From Phalacrocorax aristotelis (lineage: Eukaryota; Chordata; Aves; Suliformes; Phalacrocoracidae): DNA of 64,000 nucleotides. Position 1 is the stretch's first letter. Each line of letters starts with the position of its first letter. The translations under genes and the position numbers were made by a program. The notes beneath the pieces are model-generated. The model was not told where the DNA came from. It searched no databases and saw nothing but the letters and a program-made list of their open reading frames with translations. This document shows, one piece after another, positions 1-15,424 of the stretch. The DNA lies in assembly GCF_949628215.1 (NCBI RefSeq), contig NC_134277.1:53764918-53828917 (forward strand), written 5' to 3'.

Positions 1-3000
1 TACTGTGTTGCTGAGATTAAAACTAAGTTAAAGTGGTTTTGCAACATAAGCATAGGAGTGGGCACATGCAGCCAACAGCTGAGAGCTGAAGGTGAGGGAA
101 AGAGGCACACTGGAAACCCTTAGCGAGCCCTCTAATAAACTTGCTGTATGTTACAAAGTCACACCCTAAAGCCTGAAGTGTTAGACTTGTTTGTGGTGAA
201 AAGTGAGGTCTGGTTTTGATGTGGAAGTTGAGCATCTGTGAGACTAAGCAGTGCGGGGTTCTGAATGTGTCCTGGGTAGAGAACCAACTGCGGCTGAATA
301 CCCTCCTCCCACCAGCAGCGGAGAGGTCTCCTGCTGTGGAGAGAGAAATTCCCCATTAAAGCTGCAGAAATTTTCTTCCAACATTAACAAAAAAAAAAAA
401 GAACATTTTGTGACAGTTGTTCAATCTTATGTTCAGATTTTTTTTTGATTAGGAGGAGAAGGGGAAGTGCATGACAAACATGATATATAAAGGAACATGA
501 TAAATATAGGTTACCACCTGAGCAGTCACCAGCTTTGCGTGTGCATACACAGGGGGAGGGAAGCGTTTGACATGAGCTTGCTTTGTAGAGTGAAGCTATA
601 ATCATGCCTGAGATACCTTGTGTGCTGTAGAAAGTGTTGTTAGTTTTATTTAGCCTCCTCCCACACTCTTTTTCAGGTATAAGGAGAATACAACAATTGT
701 ACGATATGTTAAGGAAAACCTCAGAGTGCATAAATGGCTCAAAAGAGTGAGAACAATGGTATTCCATCTTGTCTGTTGCCAACAGTTAATGCTGACACAG
801 CTCTGAAAATCCAGGAAGAAAAGTGAAGTGGTTGAGCTGTGCCAAATACAAGAGGAGCAAAGTTCTCTTCTTGAGTTTGCTCATCTTCAGCTCGAACAGC
901 CAGAGATTTGGAGAGAGTTCAGGATAAAATTACTGGGAACTATGAGGAAAAAGTCTTTTGATTCCAGTAGCTGGCTGTATTAGGCTTCTGTAGCAAGCAC
1001 TGCTGTAGGTAGTTGCCACCTTTGTGACACAGAAGGACAGGTATTGGATCCAGACTGTCCTCACTGGCACTGGTCAGCGATGTCTATCCTAGGACAAGAG
1101 TGTTTTAACTAAATCCCAGAGCTGTAGGGTCTTAGCAGTTGTCGTCCCAGGCACTAAAGTGCTGAAAAAAAAATGATGGATGCGTTGAAAGTGACCCAGT
1201 ACCCAGTAGCAGCCCACGCTGAGTGGGCCAGATCCAGTACCCTCCTGTTTTGTTGGTGGGACACACAGGGGCCTGAAGGAGCCTTACACATCCAGGACAC
1301 TTGGCACCTAGAAATTCTGAATTACAGTGGTCTGGCTGAAAGAGAATGCAGATGCTGAGATCGGTTCGCTCTCTGGTAGCACAGTGCAGTAACTGCTAAT
1401 CCATCGTGAATGAAGCTTAGCCCAAAGAGGAGTTTGGAAACGCTGAGTTGACTGAATGCTCATTGTCAGCTTCAAAGGGTAGTCAGTTGCGGTCTAAAAT
1501 GGCTGGGGTTTGCTTTCAGTTTAATGTTTGATATGCTGTTATCTCTATAAATCATGCATGCTGGAGCTCTAGAAAATTACGCTCAACTTTTATTGCTTTT
1601 TCGTATTCTCTGCATGTTTTTTTCCTCAGGTAACTTCAGAAACTTAGCTTATTTCAGTGTAAAAGTTCCTATGTCAAAATACTGTCCTTTGTATGCTGTA
1701 TCACTAAAGGAGATGCTAATATATAACCCAGAAAAGAATTCTCCCTTTAAATGGAAATGCAAAAATAATTGAATTTTTCTGTTCTGGAAATAGTCTACTT
1801 TGTTTTTCTTTTCATTTAGGCTCATTTTAAACCCCCTCTTTTCTCAAGCGCTGGCGTACAGCTAGGGGGTGTTTCAGAGGTAAGCCTGAAACCTGCAGCA
1901 CTCTTGGTCCTCGGCATGATGTTGCAGCTTGTGTACAAATGAGATGGGGCGGTTAAAGGGTTGAGAGCGTATCGACTTTGCAGTCAGGGATTTAAAGATT
2001 GTAGCTGGCATAAAAGCAGAGGCACAAAGCTTTTATCTCAGTAGCTCAGATGACAAAAGTGAAGTAGCTGCAGCAGTGCTGGTCCTGAATGTTTAGGCAG
2101 ATATGCCTCTGACTTGGGGTGATCTTGGGATCCTGCATGGTCAGATGAAAAGCCACCTTGCATGCATCTGCACAGCCTTATTTGCATCCCTGATATTGCA
2201 CTGTCGATGTGCTGGAGAGCAGACAGACACCCATGCATGGCGAAGCTGTGCCGTGACCTCCTGCGGCCCAGAGCACGGCTGGGGACATTGTGGCTCTTAT
2301 TTGAATTGTGAGGGGGCTGGGAAGCACTGCCCTGACTCCTGCCTCCAGACATATATTTAAAAGGAGGTAAAGAAACAGTCTCGGAGCGCTGCAGCAAACC
2401 CAGTGCAGTGTGAAGTCTCGCAGCGATGCAATTAAAGAGGAATTCAAAGTGTAGTCAAAGGTTACGCAATTTGCATTCAGTAATACAGTAAATTACTGTA
2501 AAAAATACAGTAAAATAGAATTAAAAAGAGGCATATAAATAAAAAATACATGCACCTGGATGAATATAATGGCATTTTGAAAAGGACAAAGGATTCTTCT
2601 GAATAATATTTAAAATTTAGTATTGCAAATCGCTTGAATGAATAAAAATGACATTTTTAAAAGGTCAGAAATTGCTTCAGAAAGGTATCTAATATTTAAA
2701 GTTGAGTAAAGGAATCCGCTTCTTACAGCCATGCTTCTGCTGATGTTGCCTGGGACTCGCTTCCAGCTGAGGTCGTGGTGCTGGGACCGACCCTTTTGCT
2801 CTGTGGGTTAAGGTGAACTAACCTGGATGCACCTGGCCCTTTCTGTTTGGTTTTCATTAATGCCAGTGACTGTATGAGCTGCTTGGTGAGCTGAACAGGC
2901 CTGTGGGAAAATCCACCACTGCCCCAAGGAAAGGCAAGGGGGAAAATCTGAGCATCCCATGTGAATCGCAGTCTATATTTTCTGTAGCCATCTGGTTGGT

Positions 3001-6000
3001 ATCCTTTTCCTTCAGCCCTGCATGGAGCCTCTTAATGAGGTGCCTGGCATTTCCCTCCCCTTGCTTTTATGATGTGGTCTCAGATTAGGGTTTCCCTTGC
3101 TTTCTGGGGGCTGTTTTGCATGGGTGCAGGGCATGCTGCAGCTGTGGGGCTGTCGGGTTGCAGGAGAAACAGAGGCTGCCCTGGCACAGGTGGCTCAGCA
3201 GCCTGTACCTGGAACTGGTGGCCTGAACTGGCATCTTGGTGCTCAGCCTGTCTCTGTTCAAATATTGACATGCTTAAACACATTTTTGGTATCGATGGTG
3301 TTACAGATGACTCAGTTAACCGCATGACACCCAGGCATGCCCAAAGCAAATATCCCAGGGAATGGAGGAGAATGGGGTCTGAGAGACAGTAGCATGACCT
3401 TTTGTAGAAAGCATAATGGTGTGTTAAAGTCATATTTTGAAGTAGCCCTCTGAATTAGAGCTGGTGGTGGAGATTGCCCTGATGCATTGAGAGGCAGTAT
3501 CTGGCTTACTTCGAAAAATCCAGCCAGCAAGAAGAAACGTGGTCCTCTTGCAAGTGTGCTTGTGCTCCTTCCTCCTCTTCCTCCTTGTCTGGCAGCCGAG
3601 GAGAGCAGGCAAGCAGGAGATAAACCATGTTGCCATCATTCATACTGGGTTAAACAAGGGCTGTGGGAGTTTTGAGTTGCCAAACTCAAAAGTTTCCCAC
3701 CCAGGAGAGGAGTGGCTGAGTGGTTGTGGCACAGACTGACGTCCTCTAGGGGCCAAACTCCCCATGGCAAATTCTCCACCTCTCTTGGCCCATCTTATTA
3801 GTCTTTTGAATGGTAAGGGACTATGTCGTGTGGAAACCACATACGTTGCAATGACCTTTTACTTGGCGTTTTCTTTTTATCAGTTTTGTGAAATTCCAAG
3901 GCCCAGTTACAATGAGGGCTGAATAATTATGTTGCTGCTTTAAATGCCTATTAGGTAATTACAGTTACAGAGACAATATCAGCCTCTTTTCCTCTAAAGC
4001 TGTTATCCTGGTAAGGCTGTTTTATCACTATCATATTTTTGTTAATATATTTCATCTTCTTAGATTAGCTCTGACTTTAAAAAAAAGTTTTTTTTCTATG
4101 CTATCACAAGAGTGAAGCAGGCATCATCTGCACACTTGTCCTTGGGTGGAGAGTCCCAGGGGAACACGGGTGGATGGCACAAACTACAGCGATGCATGTG
4201 GTTAGCAATAGACCAAGGAACTGAGCAAACAGGAAGGCTTTGCCTGAGCTCATCAGCAGATTAGATAAAATAGTCTTTGCAGGCTGATTAAAACACTAGT
4301 TGGTCACAGTGTCAATGAAGCCTCATTGGTGAGCCAATTGGAAAATTGCGGTTATCCTTCCGGTAACTTTGAATGCCTTCCCTCCCTTCCTACCGCCTCC
4401 TGCTATTGTTTCACTCTGGTATTTCAGAGCTCTCTCATTGTGGCTGGTATTTCCAAATAAAACAAAGTCACGTTCAGCAGCAAAAGAAATATTGTTTGGA
4501 AATTTGCTGTGGGAAGAGTTGTCAGAATCCAATTTTTCTGGCAAATGTGTAAATAACTGAAACTTGGAGTTTGACTGACTGTCCTCATCTGTTTCAGGCG
4601 GGCTAACTTGGGTACGCCCTTGGATTGATGCTGACAATGTGTTGGGGAGGTGACTCTGTTTCGGTCTTCTCCCTACCCTGTGCTGTCTGAGGAAGAAGGC
4701 AGCTCAAGGTCACTCTATAACCTGGTAAGGCTGACTTTTTTCTTGTAATGGTGATGACCTGCAGTTCTTTGACTACTGGAAAGCGTAAAATGGCAAGCAT
4801 TGTAACAGTCGAATTGTGGGGCACAGAGGTTTCACAAATTTCTGAACCAAACCTCTCCATCCTCAGTGGCGGTTCAGCAGCAAGGAATTCATTCTTCAGG
4901 ATTTGCAGCAGGAAGTTCTGGTTAGGTCAAAGCAGTAAACCCGTCAGCAAATTTGATGTCTTCTGCGCTGGTCCAGTAACAAATATACTCTGTGCAAAGC
5001 CAGATGGCTCACTTTGGAGAAGTGCGAAGTGACACTGGGGCCTGCCTCTGTCTCTGATTAGCAAGAGACGGGTCTCACCTGGAGCACCCATGTCTCAGTT
5101 CATTTTGTGTGTTTACAGGGTTGAGACCTCGGCAGGATACCCCTCTACGTGTGAGGGAGGCAAGAATTTGGGTGGCATGAGGAGCTTGCTCCTGGTGCCG
5201 CCAGTTTTGTGTTAGGTAGAGGTGTCTCATCAGGCTTGCCAGGGTGCAGGCAATTTTGCACCTGGATTTGTGCACCTTCGCAGTGATCCTGGTGCAGATT
5301 TGATCCATCATGGCTGCTCCAGTTTGGACTTCCATCATCGTCCACAGCATGTCTGCACTGCCTCCCTGCAAGCTGATGCTAGTGGTTCTCAGAAATTATC
5401 TGGGTAGGAACAACCCTAACAAAAATAAATGTTATCTTTCTGCCAGCCTGGTGGCTGAGGCACTTCAGAGTCAGATAGGTTTCAGTAGCTGTGAGAAAAT
5501 CCATTGGCTTCAAACCACATGGAGAGTTGCTACCGAAAGGACCTAAATCGGATGTCAGCCTAAAAACTGTATTACAGGATGCCCATCCCTTCTTTCTCAG
5601 CATCCTTACCTGGTAAGTGCATGGAGGTGTAAGTGGAATTGGCTGCCCTGTTGCTATCTTCTGTGGAAATAATGAAGCTGAAGAAGCCAAAGAAACTTGA
5701 GGAAGTGGGATTTATTCTAGCACAACCAAGAGCTCAGCTCTTGCTTTCAGATTCCTTCTGTTTGTAGAGATGATGGCCCAGAGAATTGTTAAATGAGCAG
5801 GTTGCTAACAATTTGTTGTGATGGAGGATGAAAAATAAATTAGACAAACTTTATCATTCAGAGTTTGGGTGACATTTGAGAAATGCTAAATTAACCTTCA
5901 AAATGTCTCCAAATGTCTTGCTTAGGGAAAAAGAAGGAAAGTCAAAGATATTCAGTCTGGTTAACACTGACAATGAATGAGTGCATGTAAACAAATTCCC

Positions 6001-9000
6001 TCAAGCATTCATGAATACATTTCCTCATCTGCCAGTATTTCATCAGGTAATGAATAATTTCTATATCTGTCTTATTGAACAAAAAAAATATACCATCGTC
6101 TGAGCTTGAAGGTGAAGAGGGAGCAATATATTTAAACTACACCTGGATGTAGATGAACACAGGTTATTAAAAAAACCCTGAATGCTCACAATATTACCTT
6201 CCAGTTCCAATGAGAAGAAATTAAAACAGGCTTAATTATGTATTTTTGTTTATAGTACAACTTTGGCATTAGTTTGTGGGATTCCAACTTCAGGCCTTAA
6301 AAAACTGAAATGAAAACTGAGTGAAAAATTGCTATAGGTTAGCTGTTGTAAAGATCCTTACCAGCCTGCCTTGTGCTTGTAGGTCCTGTGCTTGCATTCC
6401 CACACACGAGATGCTGATGCACACACATGCCCTTTCAAAGAGAGGCTGTCTCTTGAGGATTGCTCAAGCATGTTGAAGACCCAGCATCGCTGGTGGAGCC
6501 ATGGAGGGAACAGATTTTTCCTTGCTGCCATGGGTGCTGGGGTCCTGCATGCTGAGGTTCTCCTAAGGGACAGACTGGCCTGTTGCTGCCTGGCTATGGG
6601 CATCCTGGCATTTATACAAGGGCAGTCGTCAAGTTTTTTTGAAGCAGAACATCTCAATAGTCACAGTAGACCACATTCCCTATGGGAATCTGCTGAATAT
6701 ACTGCCTTCAGGAAGGATTAATGCCCACTAATCCTCCACTCAGGAGAAAATGACTCAGGTGTTTTCCAGTTCAGTCCTTTTTCCCTCCCCGCTTCTTTTT
6801 TTTAATAAATCCTTCTCAAAATTACGGAAACAGATCCAAGCCATCACAGTGACTCAGTTGTAGAGCTATAAGCAGTCTACACTGCAGATTAAATTTACAA
6901 TTTAATTTTTGTTGTGCTGCACTGTGAAAATGAAAAATTGCTCTTTTCCTACTTGCTACACACAAAGTACAACATGCAAAGATTTACATCAAACCAGAAC
7001 AGCTGTTGGAAGAGAGAGTGGGGAATTGACATCCTCAAACGGGTTAGAGACTATCCTCTCCAATGTCCTGTTTTACCTACAGGCAGAGTGATCTTGCCTG
7101 GGTTTATCAGCAGAGGAAAAAGGAGACAGACCCAAAAGCAATATATGACAGGACATTAATTCGCAGCTGTATGTTGCAGGGAATGGAATTTCTTTCTGAT
7201 CCCACCCGTGATATTTTTTTTTACAATATTTTTAGCAATCATGATATTTTTAATCTGAAACCCACCCAGAGCTACAGTAACTGCAGGTGCTGTTGTGTTC
7301 AGTCAAGATTTAAACTGATTAAGAGTTAGCATGGAGTAATGAATTCCAAATACCAATATGCTAATTATATTATTGCATTTAAAGTGATTACTTACAAGTG
7401 TGATTGCCTTTCTAATTGAACCTAAAGCTCTCTTCTTTGGTTATGGGACAAAATAGATAGGAGTGTCCAGTCTGTTCTACATGTCTGTTTTAGATACCTT
7501 ATTCTTGTCCTTTTGAGGCAACTGCCCCAGCAGTACATAAACGCTAACACAGCGTTGTTCTGACTTTTTCCCAAATAAATTAAGCAGTGTTTGTGTGCAG
7601 TCCTGGTTCATTTTGAAGTCAAAGGCAGAATTTCCATTGACTGCAGTAAGGCCAGGAGATCTCCTTCATAGTCCTGCAAGTTTCTTCCTGCTACCCAATT
7701 GTGGTCTTGTTCACCCCTTGCTCTGTTTTTCCTGTGTCCTGATGGGATGAGGTTAGGAATCTGCTTTACTCAGACTGAAAGTCCCATCTGCTGGTTTCCC
7801 TGTGCCATTTCAACATGTTCTAAAAGATACCTAGGCATTTTATTCCTTTTGCTTAGTTATAAACACTTAATGTCTTGAGCTTGTTTCTATCCAAAATCAA
7901 GGATGCAAAAATCAGATTGGAAGCTGACCAACCATTTTTCCTTTGGTACTTATATTAGCCAATACAGCTAACTATTGCTAGAAGAGACAATGCAAAACCC
8001 TGCAGAATATAATTCTGCTTTTCAAAGACTTTTAAACTGTGGTATTGTGCTTAAAAAATATAAACTCATCAACTTTGATTAGAAGACACCAAAGATGAAG
8101 AATCCAGTATTTCTCATGGTAACTCCTTCCACTAGTTAAACATTTTCAATGTTAAAATGTGATCCTAATGTCTGACTTGATTTGTAGACTTCAGCTTTAT
8201 ACCACTGACGTGTAATGCTTTGCTCCACTAAACTTAATTTTTGGGCACTGTGCTTTTTCTCCCTGTGCAAGTTCTTAGGTGTTGTTATTGGTAATCTTGT
8301 TCTAAGCATAAGAGATTGATCTTGACATTTCTTACTGTAGGAAATTTCCTTCCATCCTCAGATTCATTTACAGCTTTTTTTCTGGCAGCCAACCCAAGTT
8401 TTGTGAAAGCTTTTTGAAAAATATGTGATTTCCACATATGTCCTTCCCATTGTCTGTGGAAGGGTACTGAACAACCCCTCGTTTCTTTTCACTGATCTCC
8501 TTTGATCCCCTGATTACACTGGGAGCTCATGCTATGTTGTTTATTCATTATTATTCTCCTTAGTTCCTTTCTAGTCTCAGGCTTTACAGACACAGCACCA
8601 CTTCATGTAGATGGGACATTTTTTTCCCCTTGATGCATAGCTTGGTGTTTGACTGCACTAATACACCTTTCATGTAGGACTAATTTACTGAATGTTCTTG
8701 TCCTGCTTTTGTGAACACTCAACCCTCATCTGTGTTTATCTGTTTGCCATCTGCATAGTTTAGCAGAAGTTATTTCCTTTATATTTCCCAATCAGTGATA
8801 AGCGTACTGAATCAGATCAATACGATATTTCTCCACATTCTTTTTGGTCTGCCTACAGGCTTCAGACTGCATAACACTTGGTAGCAAGGCGATTGCAAAA
8901 GCCCTGGTGCAAGGACCTTCAGTGGAAGCCCTCTTTGCCTGCCCTGTCCTGGCAGAGGGCACCTGCTGCCAGATCTGCCTGTCCCCTGCTGATCCCCACG

Positions 9001-12000
9001 TTTCCTTCTGTCTGTTGTCTGCATAGCAAGTGGAGCTGGAGGATTAGATGGAAAAGGGATCACTGCCATCAGTAGGATATTGTGTGCTTTGGATTTCCAG
9101 CACACCGCAACCTGGTGACGAGAGGATTTCTGATGTGCCGTTAGGCATTTAAGGTGCTGCAATGGGGTGCCAGAAGAAAGCCCTACATGTGGGGCTTTTG
9201 TATGCCAAAATGTCACACTGCATTCTGATGGTAGCTCTGGGTTGCAGTAAACAAACTTTCCTGAGAGTCATTCTCTACTAGAACACGCTTTTTCTTCCCC
9301 TCCCCTTCTCAGCAATGCTTTAAAGGACTTAAAGGCAGATTTAGAGCAGAAGTGCCACTTCTGTCTCTGCTTGCAGGTACGCCACCTGAAATAGTATGAA
9401 CCATAAATCACAGAAGTTTCACAAATCCTCATGATTCAAACTTCAGAGGAGGCTAACGTGGCAATTCAGAAGAGGAGGAATGGGAAACGACAGTTGTGTT
9501 TTGTGCTGCTGAATGACTGAAAAGGTCATGAACAGAATTCAGCTAATCACATATGGGTTGTCAGTCGATAGTGCAATGTTTATATGTTTGAAGGGTTTAA
9601 TTACTCCACTGGTGAATGTCCTGTAGCTTGATAATCATTTGTAGTTGAATTAATTATGAGTCATATCAGCTATGTGAAGCAGAGATGGAGTGGTGTGTGG
9701 CTTTTATACACCATAGAAACGTTAAGGTCAGATTGCTATATCATGAATCTTAAAAAATATTATCTTGACAGGGGAAACACTTTTACTTTGAAGCTTGCCT
9801 TTCACCTGTGTCTCTTGGACAAACAGCAAAGCAATCAGGCAGGTGAGTCTTTTATCCAGAAGCCTTTATTAAAAAGACAGATGTCAGACTTTGTGTTACT
9901 GTGGGCTTGTTGTAAGGGTGGCACATATGCAGAGACAGTGTCCAAGGATGCAGCTGGGTGCAGGGGCATGCAGAAGTATCTGGACTGGCTCTGAATACGA
10001 AGCAGAGTGGCCAGGGTACTGTGGCCCCTGACTTGCATGTTCCCGTAACCTCACTCATGCACTTATGGGGAGCTACTCAAATAGTGGGCATGGACCTGGC
10101 TTTTGATGCTGAGTAAATCTTTCCTGGACTTTTTCCAGCATGATTCTGTCTCTCTTCAGACTGGGGTTCAGGCTGCAGCAACCAGCACGTGTTACCAGTT
10201 ACCACACAGTAAGCAGGGTTTCCCCAGGGTGCAAAGAGGTGACGACAGTGACTCCCCACACTCTTCATGAAGACCCTGGCACCTGTGAAATACTCCAGAC
10301 ATGCCTTTGAAAGTCTACAACTTGGTCACACTCTGAGGGCAGGCTAGTAAATTTTATTTACAGGTCCCATGGATTCTGTGCTGTTTAATCCCAGTTCAGG
10401 GTGGGAGGGAGTGAAATTTGGTGGACGTCTGATCTTGAGTAGGGAGAGGCTTACGTTATCCCTTAGAATGCCTTTAGCTCCAGTAGGTGTGACTCTAAGC
10501 ATACTCAGTAATTCAGGCATTATACCACTTCTGAGCCCATAAAAATGCCAAGTACAGATCTGAGGTTGTTGCAGTATTCTTGGAGTGATTTGTGTCCCAA
10601 AGTGTCATCAAAGACACTCTGTTTCAAGACTGTTGGTATTCTATGGCTTTTTCCTGTCTGTGGTGTAATTTGAATCCACTGAATTTCAGCTGGATATCAG
10701 GGCAGTCTTTCAAGAAATAGGCACGACCTGTGCTTCTAGGAACCATGTATTATTTTTTTTCCCCCCTCTGTTCCCATTTAAGTGATTCCTCCCATTCTCT
10801 TTCTTAGGTTTTTCTTAGTGCACATTGACATAGAATTATCTATTTTCTCTTAGCATTTTGCTTGACCGACCTGAAAAAGTCTATGCAACCTGTTTTTAAA
10901 TGTCAGTTTGATTTGGGGTGGCAATTAAATCGGTTCAGTCTTGCCCAAAATAGTAACTGTAAACATGTTAAACAGGTCTTGTGTTCTCCTTGAACAGAGC
11001 CAGATCAACTCCTACTGAAACCAGCAAGAAGAATCCTCCTGGTTTGTAATAGGGCTGGGTTGATCTATCAGTAACATTTATTCATCACCCATTAGGCCTC
11101 CTCCAATGATGTGAACTGAAGTTCATGCTACTCTATCTAAGAAAAGAAATTAAATCGATTCGATACTTTCAAAATATAGCAGCTTAATTGCCTTCAGGCT
11201 ATTGCAGTGTCTCCAGCTGTGTAGACTACTAATCTTTTGCAATTATTCTCATAATTATAAAATTATAATTACGCCTGTTTTCTGATGACTGATCATGGTT
11301 CAGAATGGCTCACACATACATTCCTTGATAAATGGATGTAGGCCTGATCTAAAAAGACCATATCTTCAATGGAAGGTGATATAGCCCTGCTGAGATACAT
11401 GAACAGAGAAACTGGCTCAGAATTTAAAACAGGTTCAAATGTGTAATGCTGGGATCCCAACAGTCCCCTCTTGATATCTTGCTGAGCCCCTGTGTGAGTG
11501 ACATCAACAGCATGCTTCCGTACATTGTTAATTGGGTATCTCACCCACATCTTTGGGACTGAAACTTTGAACGTTTGCTGTAGTCATGTACCGTGATACA
11601 TTGCAATGATTCTTGCCTATCAAGCAATGCTCTTTTAGAAAACTGAGACAGACCCACATTATACCTCTTGACTCTTGGGTTAAACTCACTTGCATGAAAT
11701 TTCTTTCCTTTTTTTTTTCTTTTCTTAAAAATGCAGACATTTTTGCAGACTCAAGAAGTTGCAAACCACATGAAAAATCTTGACGTGGGAGGGAAAATAG
11801 ACTGAGAAAGAGGGAAGCAACTGCAGAGGTGTACAGAAGCAAAGGCAGCTCCAGTGTGATCCTCTGTGAGGGTCTTCACCTCTGAATGGGGAGTAATGAG
11901 ATCAGTCTGAGGGGTTCACCATCGCACGGTGGATGCTGGGCACCATGTGGGAGAAGTCGCAAGGAAGCATCTCCTTGCCTCTCCTGTTGGAGTTGTTCTC

Positions 12001-13030
12001 ATCCAAATGACTGAGTATTTGTTTAGTACCTGGCTGTATAGACCTGGGGTTTTTGGATCTAGGAAGCTACACGAAGACCTTGTTTAAGCATGTTCCCTAA
12101 CCCCGTGGCCATGGCCATGGCTGTGCTGAGGTACCTCCCTCTTCTGTTTGATCCAGAAGATGCTTGCTGCATGTAAAAAACTTCAAAATAAAAGTTTTCT
12201 TAAAAATAATAATTTGCTGCAGGAGTTTGTTTGACACTAAGTATTCTCAGATGATGTTACTCCCTGTCCCATGGCAATAACTGCATTAACAGCCCATTCT
12301 TTGGGGATGTTCAGGGAATTGCCAAGTATTCCTGAAAGAGTGATGGCATTTGATTTTCCTCTATGAATTATCCTACACCCATGACATTTTATAAACAACA
12401 GAATGCCGAGTTATTTTGTCACCAATCAAAACTAAGCATGCTTCTTCCACCTACCTGATATCTATGCAAATCAGTAATTCCCCCTGTGTAGGTTTTTAAA
12501 AGCTCTCTTGGAGTAATCCTCCCCTCCAAAATGAGGAGATTAAGCCATGGGCTCTAAATGGGACTTAGCAATATTTTCCTACTTGATCGCTTTAGAGTCT
12601 TTTCACTCTACGGTATCTTCATAAAGTACCTTTTAGCTTTTAGCATGATCAAGGGAGTCTGAGTTCTCTTTAATTTTCTCTGTAATGCGTTTAAGGGATC
12701 CAGATCCTTTAAGTCAAGGACACTTTGTTAATTTATGGCTACGAGAATTCTTCCCTTTGGCATTAGCCTGTACTGCCCAGGAGGTGCAGTTTTCCAGTCA
12801 CGCCATGCATAAATATATGCCTGATTACAGGCTCTTAGTCACTTCTTTGTAAAACCATGAGCACGTGTGAAAGTAGTTGAGTGGCAACTCAGTTATCAGA
12901 TGAGTGGACCCAGGCTGTCTGCAAGCTGCCAGCGCGGCTGTGGGCTGCTGCTCCAACACAAGGTTGCTGTGTGAGACCAAACAGTGTGAGCCACAGTGTC
13001 TTGGGCAAAGAAGACAGAGGATTATACTTC

Positions 13031-13068
13031 AATGCTTGTATATAATGCTTGTATATAATGCTTGTATA
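13031..13068. repeat. 13-bp tandem repeat, three copies
   Basis: aatgcttgtatat is repeated twice in full, followed by a third copy lacking the last base. Intergenic minisatellite-like tract. Confidence 0.95.
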
Positions 13069-15409
13069 ACTCTGCTATGGTCAGTATTGGTCTTAACCTG
13101 AAAGCCTGAACACAAGCGAAAAGGCCAGCTGCTACCTTGCACTGCTCTGAAACCTGTGATGTGAGTTGGCAGGGCAGGGACGGGGCGGGTATGCTTATGC
13201 CTGGAAGTTCATTTGCTTTTCCAGCTCCAACAGCTTGACCTAAGATGATATTATCTCTCCAAATAAATGTCCCCCACCGGTAGTCTTCATATTAGCTGTC
13301 CTTGCTGCACCATTACAAAGGCATGGCCATTAGCATGATTCAAAATGAGAGGAACAAGCTCCTGGTCCCCTTGACAAGCTTGCCCTGAAAGTCTTGTCTT
13401 GCCTTGCATTTAGATCTCAGTAAACGGCCATGGCACAAACTAGGAGGGCTCTCTTATAACTGAAAAGCTTGTTCCTGACACACACAATAAGGTCTGGGCA
13501 GGCTGATCCTTGTGTCTGCTGAATTTGTTCAAATTTATTCATGGTGAGATTATGCCAGCGGGCAGGGTTTGTTGTGGATTTATCATGTATTTTAAGTAGT
13601 TCTCTCCTCTCCCTCCTTTTCCGATTGACATCCTTGTGTTAACAGGCAACAGAAATACCTCTTTTCAGCTTTCCATTTTACCAGCCCCAACAAGCCAAAA
13701 TCTCAGGTTGTTCTTTTCCATGTTCTGTCTTCTGTTTTGCAGAGTGGCCTCAACAGAGGGCAACAGTGACACTAGCTCAGCCTTAGCTCTTCTGACAAAT
13801 GCTTCACCAGATACATGTCGGGATCATATTAGCCCCCGACCCCACCAGCCACATTGTTGTCAGTAACCAACATCGTCTGGTTGATGAACACACTCAAGGC
13901 TTTCTTCTCTTCAGATATTTCCAGCTGATGAGCTCCCAATATATAACAGAATTTCTCGTAATTTATGTAATTGATTAGCACACAGCGTGGTACATTTCAC
14001 CACATTTCTGCTATTCGGGTTCTGAAGATCATCCAGTTCTTCCTGTGTGATGCCTCAGAGACTGTTCATTTTTATTGAATTTATTAAAGCTGTTGAATTT
14101 TAGCCCATTTTCATTTGCCTTGCTTGAGTCTAAATTAACAGTTAAGCTTCTAATTACGTACCACTATAACCAACTCGGTCTGAGGAATCAGCAATGTCTA
14201 TTTGTAAATTCATGCCTGTGTTTGTATGCCTAACCCTCTACTCCCATATTTTATGCGTACACAGAATAAGATGCCATCAAACATGACAAAAGATTATCTG
14301 ATGAACCATTCAGCTATAATGCTTATCTAAATTGAACGCTGTGTAAAATAAATTACAGTTTGCTAAAGAAAATGAAATATATTTTACCTTACACTCAAAA
14401 TTGCATTTACTCCCCAAATCAATCATGTTTCCCAAGGTTGATGAATAAACTAAAATCTCTGCTCCTGTAAGCACCAGGCTCTGGGTTGGAAGGTAGAGAC
14501 AGATAGCTTCTGCACTAGTTTATTTTTATCTGTAGGATGATTCCTCTCTTGAAAGAAAACACTTGTGCCAACAGCATATATATACGTTTTTGCTCTGCTT
14601 TCTGCAATTTCTTTCTTTTATAGTTGTTCTGTTTCCATCAAGTATTTCTGAAGAGTACATGCGGTCCTTGTGAGGGGTAAGGTGAAGTGGCAGGTTCTGG
14701 GCTTGTCTGAAACAAAACCGCACAAGCAGCGAGGTAGGGCTTTCTGAAGGGATGCAGAACCAGAGGCATCTTGCCAGCAAGTGTATTCCTTGTAAAGAGA
14801 GTGCTAAGAGACTATTCTTAGTTATCTTGGGTCAGAGTTACCCCAAAGCACTCATATCTTGAGAAACTCTCTGCCAAAGTAACTTTGAAAATGTTCTTTT
14901 TGAGTAATTTGTTCCTATGTTTTGAACAGGGGCCTGTGGTTTGACGGAGGATTTTCCTGATTTCCTGCATCTTGTAGTGTCAAGAAAATATGAAATCTTA
15001 AGAGACATAAAGCTTTCTGGTATTTAAGTGCCATGGCTTGAACTAAAAAAAGTACTAGACTTGCTTTCATTTCTCCTGCTTATGTGACCCTAGAGACTGC
15101 TATCAGCAGGGGTCTGATGCTTGTAATGGCCAGTACTCTAAAAACATGCTGTGAAAGTCCAGTTCTGTAATGATATTTATGTGTCTGATTCCCACTAAAA
15201 CTATTAATATTTAAATGTCTAAGTAACTTGTAGAGTATAGTTCTTCATTCATTCATGCCTTGCAAGTCTTAGAGATGTATAAGACTTGATTTTTTTGTTT
15301 TGTGGAAGACAAATCGTCCTGTATCATGTCAAAAGGTCTAATTATTTTTCTGTGAAAGATATCTTTCAAAAAAAACCCCAAACTTACCAATAACCGGGCA
15401 GTGGCTAAC

Positions 15410-15424
15410 TTTTTTTTTTTTTTT
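15410..15424. repeat. Poly(T) run
   Basis: About fifteen consecutive T in the intergenic part. Confidence 0.93.

Noticed and set aside
11246..11271. AT palindrome taattataa-aa-ttataatta
   Set aside because: Short and pure AT in an AT-rich stretch; expected by chance.
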